Shown: in pieces, positions 5,558 to 8,724 of the stretch
Numbering within the stretch: the stretch's first letter is position 1
How the letters are laid out: each line of letters starts with the position of its first letter
From: Nitrososphaerota archaeon
GTDB lineage: Archaea > Thermoproteota > Bathyarchaeia > Bathyarchaeales > Bathycorpusculaceae
Direction: 5' to 3'
DNA: 8,724 nt
Assembly: GCA_031283385.1 (NCBI GenBank)
Contig: JAITBW010000097.1
Coordinates: forward strand, 1 to 8,724
Notes under the pieces: generated by a model
Database searches by the model: none
Told to the model about the DNA's origin: nothing
The model's input: only the letters and a program-made list of their open reading frames with translations
Made by a program: the position numbers and the translations under genes

Positions 5558-6004
5558 CTATTTGGTTTCTAAAAGCTCAAACCCACTCTTTATGTCTCTC
5601 TCACGCCTAGCAGAGCTGACAAGTAACTCAAACATGACCACTTCACCTATGAACCAAACTTTAACACCTGCTTGCATACAACCGGTAACTGCACCACCGC
5701 TTCTACCAAAACTACCATGCATATGCAATTTAGGTTTACCTTGAGAATCACAGAAAATCGTACCCACACCACAGCCCTCATGTACACCATTAAGTATTGC
5801 AGTCATGGGTTCAACTGGCAGCACATTACCGTCTTTTGGTCCAACTACAAGTTTACTTTTATCTTCTGCGCCACCTAAAAATAGACACATAGCACTCTTT
5901 ACACCATTTTTTTCAGCAAACGCCTCCAAAGTTTCATGTACAACTTCTCCACTATGCAGCCTTAGGATAAATATTCGACCCATTGAAGCTTGTGAATAAT
6001 CCAA
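5558..6004 (-). CDS. PPC/DUF296 (PCC) domain protein
   Basis: The 148-residue protein is a single PPC domain (DUF296). It has GRIFILRLHSGEVVHETLEAF at residues 9-29, NGVKSAMCLFLGGAEDKSKL near 33-52, and LHMHGSFGRSGGAVTGCMQ near 92-110. The HMHGSFGR strand is a hallmark of the family, whose His residues often bind metal in the archaeal and bacterial trimers. In plants the domain is attached to AT-hooks and mediates trimerisation. In archaea stand-alone copies are called DNA-binding, but their role is not established. The TTG start at 6004 is well supported: AGGAG lies 10 bases upstream (6019-6015), and the resulting MDYSQASMGRIF fits archaeal relatives. ATG at 5983 is the alternative and would remove part of the first strand. 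It is the first gene of a minus-strand pair and diverges from the ABC transporter operon. Confidence 0.85.
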   Translation of the reverse strand: MDYSQASMGRIFILRLHSGEVVHETLEAFAEKNGVKSAMCLFLGGAEDKSKLVVGPKDGNVLPVEPMTAILNGVHEGCGVGTIFCDSQGKPKLHMHGSFGRSGGAVTGCMQAGVKVWFIGEVVMFELLVSSARRERDIKSGFELLETK

Positions 6005-6048
6005 ACTTTTTTAACTCCTATAAACAAGAACTGCTAGATACGTAAACA

Positions 6049-6058
6049 GATATAAAAG
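6049..6058 (-). promoter_or_regulatory. TATA box for the PPC-domain gene
   Basis: The minus strand reads CTTTTATATC, a good archaeal TATA element. Transcription would begin about 25 bases downstream, near 6029, leaving a leader of about 24 bases that contains the AGGAG site used by the TTG at 6004. Confidence 0.5.
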
Positions 6059-6140
6059 AATATAATCGCACAAATTTTTCATTAACTAAACTGGAACTAT
6101 CAACAATTTCTGTAAATACCCAAAAAGCAAAAAAACGTTA

Positions 6141-6188
6141 CAAATATAAACAATAATTTGCACTTAACCATTGATTATGATAGTGGAG
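6141..6188 (+). promoter_or_regulatory. TATA box and ribosome binding site for the ABC operon
   Basis: CAAATATAAA (6141-6150) is a TATA-like element facing right. A start would fall near 6171. GTGGAG (6183-6188) is a usable ribosome binding site four bases before the ATG at 6193. This promoter and the PPC-gene promoter lie back to back in a 188-bp A/T-rich divergent region, where a shared regulator could act on both. Confidence 0.45.
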
Positions 6189-6192
6189 ATTA

Positions 6193-6909
6193 ATGAATGA
6201 TCAATTCAAAAAAAAAGCGGATAGTCAGGCTTTTGTGCAGGTAGTAAATGTTTCAAAAAATGTTGGTAGCACTAACGCATTGATTTTGGATGATGTTAAT
6301 CTTCAGATTTTCAAAGGAGATTTTGTAGTTATTCTTGGTCCTTCAGGGGCTGGTAAGAGTACGCTTCTAAATTTAATAGGTGGTTTAGACAGACCAACTA
6401 TTGGTGAAGTTAAAATTGATCAGACAGTTATAACAACGTTAAATGAGGATTCTCTTTCCTCGTTTAGGTGTCTTAATGTTGGTTTTATTTTTCAGACGTA
6501 TAATTTAATTTCAACTCTTTCTGCAATAGAGAACGTACAGTTTCCCATGAAGCTTGCAGGGTGTGAGGATGAGTCATTAATAGAGCAACGGTCGACTGAT
6601 TTACTTACATCTGTGGGTTTAATTGAAAAAGCAAGTCACTTACCATATGAGTTAAGTTGTGGGGAGCAGCAACGTGTTGCTATTGCTAGGTCATTGTCTA
6701 ATGATCCTTCGCTTATTCTTGCAGATGAACCAACGGGAAATTTGGATTGGACAACTGCGTTGGAGATAATTATGCTTCTTAAGAAATACAGTACTAAGCA
6801 AGGTAAAACTATGGTTATAATTACTCATGATGAGCGAATAGCAGAGTTTGCGGATGTTATAGTAAAGCTGAAAAGTGGGCGGATTGCTGAAGTTGTTAGG
6901 CATGCTTGA
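6193..6909 (+). CDS. ABC transporter ATP-binding protein, LolD/MacB type
   Basis: This is the ATPase of an ABC system paired with an FtsX-type permease, a class that drives export, lipoprotein release or mechanotransmission rather than solute uptake. Motifs in order: Walker A GPSGAGKST (49-57), Q-loop Gln101 in GFIFQTYNL, signature LSCGEQQRVAIAR (154-166), Walker B LILADE (174-179) with catalytic Glu179, D-loop NLD (183-185), and switch His212 in ITHD. The length of 238 residues is normal. The GFIFQ-x-YNL-x-x-x-L-x-x-x-ENV pattern is typical of the MacB/LolD group. The signature is LSCGE instead of LSGGE, replacing the first of its two glycines with Cys by what would be a single base change. 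The ATG at 6193 has a ribosome binding site. The end overlaps the permease ATG by 8 bases, so the two are translationally coupled. The cargo is unknown. Confidence 0.92.
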   Translation: MNDQFKKKADSQAFVQVVNVSKNVGSTNALILDDVNLQIFKGDFVVILGPSGAGKSTLLNLIGGLDRPTIGEVKIDQTVITTLNEDSLSSFRCLNVGFIFQTYNLISTLSAIENVQFPMKLAGCEDESLIEQRSTDLLTSVGLIEKASHLPYELSCGEQQRVAIARSLSNDPSLILADEPTGNLDWTTALEIIMLLKKYSTKQGKTMVIITHDERIAEFADVIVKLKSGRIAEVVRHA

Positions 6910-8724
6910 TTTTGGAAAAGAAGAGTTTAAACAGAAAAAGTTTCGTTTCTTGCTTGTCTTTTTTGGTTTGATAATTTGTGTTTCAAACACAATTTTTCTT
7001 ATAACAGTTAGTCAAAGTTTGGGTTTTAGTGTTTTTTCGTCTTCGTCAAAAATGTTTACGGCGTCTATAGCAAATGTTATATCTAATTTCATAGTTTTTG
7101 AGGGCGTTATGGTATTTCTTACAGGTGTTTTAACTATGTATTTTCTTTCGTCTACAATGATGTCGGGACGTGTTAGGGATATAGGTTTAGTTAAAGCGTT
7201 AGGAAGTACTGATAAGAATGCTTTTGGTTATTTGATGTCTGCTCCGTTAATTGTCATGTTTTGTGCATCTTTAATTGGTGGAGTAGCAGGCTTTTCAGCA
7301 TCCATAGTAGCTGTTGTCTGTTTATTTGGACAGATTTATTTGTCAATTGTTACAAATAGTCTTTTGATATCTGCTGTTGTTACGGCGGTGTTCTTTTTGC
7401 TGTCTTGGGTTGTTGTTTCGTCTCAAACAGCTAAAGCACTAAATAGGGCATCTGTTAGCCTGCTTGCAGGGGATGAGACAGCGTTTGATTTTAAAAAGGA
7501 AAAAATGGAGTTCATACATAAATTTGCTCAACGGGTATCATCGTCTTTAAGTGTAGCTTTAAAGAGCATATTTAGGAGTAAGTCGCGCTCTAAAATATCA
7601 TTTATCTGTCTTTCTGTAAGCATTTTTTTAATTACAGTTTCATTTGTAGGCAATTTTATCTGTTGGAATACGACGCGAGGTTATGTAGATAATGCGTTTG
7701 GGCAAAATATGCTTGTAATTGGCAACGCGGATTTTGTAGATACTTATCAAAAATTGTTGAATCCTCTTGCAGATGTCGATCAAAATCAGGTAATGCATGC
7801 AGCAGATAAATTTACAGATTCATCATACATGATAAGTCAAGACTTTGTTGAAAAGGTAAGCACAGTTAATGGTGTAATGTCTGTTGATAAGCGGCTTGTG
7901 GTTTTTACACATGTAATGGAAGTGAGAAACACCGTAGTAGAATTAGATAGATTTAACGAGCCTCATTATGTAACATATGGAGAGTACCGTTCAACAGACT
8001 GTCTGGTAGTAGGCATAGACCCTGCCCAACCGGTAAAGGGGACACTTCATAACGCTGATATTTCATTAGGAAGTGTTGATAATGCTTTTGTTGGGGATTC
8101 ACTTTCAGAGGCAATTTTTCAAAATCCCTACAAACAAAACATTGAAATTTACTCTGACAACTCTATAGACAGCTCAAACTTTAACATCATTAACGTAATA
8201 GCAGATCCCCTTAATCACGGATATGTTGCCTACATTCCAATAACAGAACTACAAGAATTATACTCAGTTAACGGAGTTAACTTAATTCTAGTTAAAACAT
8301 ATGGATATGATAACGATACATTTTTAGAGGTAACAAAATTAGCCGCACAATATGGTCTTTCTACTAGCAGCTTAGATACAGTACATAACGAATACTTGAC
8401 GAGTATAGACAAACTCTGGCTATCCATACTACCGTTCACATTATTAACATTAATTACCGCTATTATTTGTCTACTAAATTGCATGTTTATATCCATTTCA
8501 ACACGCTTTCATGACTTTGGCATCATAAGAGCAATAGGTGCTAAATCAAACTATTTATCCAAAATAGTATTCTTCGAATGCCTCATACTCGTCATAACCA
8601 CAGCACCTTTAGGAATCACTTTAGGCATAACATTTGACCTACTCTTTCTACTACCCAATAACACACTTTCACTACCATTCACACTATACGCCCTAACAAC
8701 TATCATAAGCATACTATTTGGAAT
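6902..8724 (+). CDS. FtsX-family ABC permease with two FtsX modules (runs off right edge)
   Basis: The reading frame is open for 607 codons to the window edge. The start ATG at 6902 overlaps the ATPase gene by 8 bases. Likely membrane segments lie near residues 16-38, 61-85, 109-140 and 152-174, then 232-254, 505-530 and 556-580, with an eighth beginning near 590. The first four form one FtsX module whose external loop between segments 1 and 2 is only about 20 residues. The rest forms a second module with a large extracytoplasmic domain (about 255-505). Each module carries the cytoplasmic coupling motif: GRVRDIGLVKALGST (89-103) and TRFHDFGIIRAIGAK (534-548). This two-module layout resembles other duplicated FtsX permeases, and a single polypeptide could supply both halves of the transporter. 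No signal peptide is evident beyond segment 1. Base composition shifts from G/T-rich to A/C-rich around 7900, inside the large external domain. The C-terminal end is missing. Confidence 0.88.
   Translation, partial: MLDFGKEEFKQKKFRFLLVFFGLIICVSNTIFLITVSQSLGFSVFSSSSKMFTASIANVISNFIVFEGVMVFLTGVLTMYFLSSTMMSGRVRDIGLVKALGSTDKNAFGYLMSAPLIVMFCASLIGGVAGFSASIVAVVCLFGQIYLSIVTNSLLISAVVTAVFFLLSWVVVSSQTAKALNRASVSLLAGDETAFDFKKEKMEFIHKFAQRVSSSLSVALKSIFRSKSRSKISFICLSVSIFLITVSFVGNFICWNTTRGYVDNAFGQNMLVIGNADFVDTYQKLLNPLADVDQNQVMHAADKFTDSSYMISQDFVEKVSTVNGVMSVDKRLVVFTHVMEVRNTVVELDRFNEPHYVTYGEYRSTDCLVVGIDPAQPVKGTLHNADISLGSVDNAFVGDSLSEAIFQNPYKQNIEIYSDNSIDSSNFNIINVIADPLNHGYVAYIPITELQELYSVNGVNLILVKTYGYDNDTFLEVTKLAAQYGLSTSSLDTVHNEYLTSIDKLWLSILPFTLLTLITAIICLLNCMFISISTRFHDFGIIRAIGAKSNYLSKIVFFECLILVITTAPLGITLGITFDLLFLLPNNTLSLPFTLYALTTIISILFG

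Noticed and set aside
8230..8496. 88-codon minus-strand frame opposite the permease
   Set aside because: It has no domain or ribosome binding site and is antisense to the continuous permease frame.

Overview
The window is archaeal. It carries most of a methanofuran biosynthesis cluster, TTG and GTG starts are common, short TATA boxes precede several genes, and a tRNA-Ser is interrupted by a bulge-helix-bulge intron at position 37/38. Methanofuran with H4MPT-type C1 chemistry fits methanogens, methane or alkane oxidisers and Wood-Ljungdahl archaea such as Bathyarchaeia. The Ser(GGA) intron leans towards the TACK/Bathyarchaeia side, but this is inference; no marker in the window settles the lineage.

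Layout. Left edge: the 5' part of a HisA/HisF-related TIM-barrel gene runs leftwards out of the window. Diverging from it is mfnB (289-1002). After a gap with T-tracts come three overlapping genes, mfnD, mfnF and mfnE (1225-4247), which look like one translationally coupled operon. Together mfnB/D/E/F provide the furan ring precursor, gamma-glutamyltyramine, the activated furan diphosphate and the final coupling step of the methanofuran core. mfnA (tyrosine decarboxylase) and mfnC (aminotransferase) are not in the window. A tRNA-Ser(GGA) gene with its own promoter and a 30-nt intron follows (4423-4541).

The stretch 4542-5017 has no intact gene. On the minus strand it holds a decayed fragment of a DinD-like gene with an in-frame stop, and that fragment contains a perfect 24-bp palindrome. 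Next are two minus-strand genes, a PPC/DUF296-domain protein (5558-6004) and a small pyridoxamine-phosphate-oxidase-like flavin/cofactor-binding protein (5018-5455). The second has its own TATA box and ribosome binding site. Diverging from them is an ABC exporter operon: a LolD/MacB-type ATPase (6193-6909) overlapping a two-module FtsX-type permease that runs off the right edge.

The most unusual property is not a gene. The plus strand alternates between A+C-rich and G+T-rich blocks of roughly 0.5-2 kb. The switches do not follow gene orientation, and several fall inside single genes (mfnF, the oxidase-like gene, the permease), changing codon choice and amino acid content partway along the protein.
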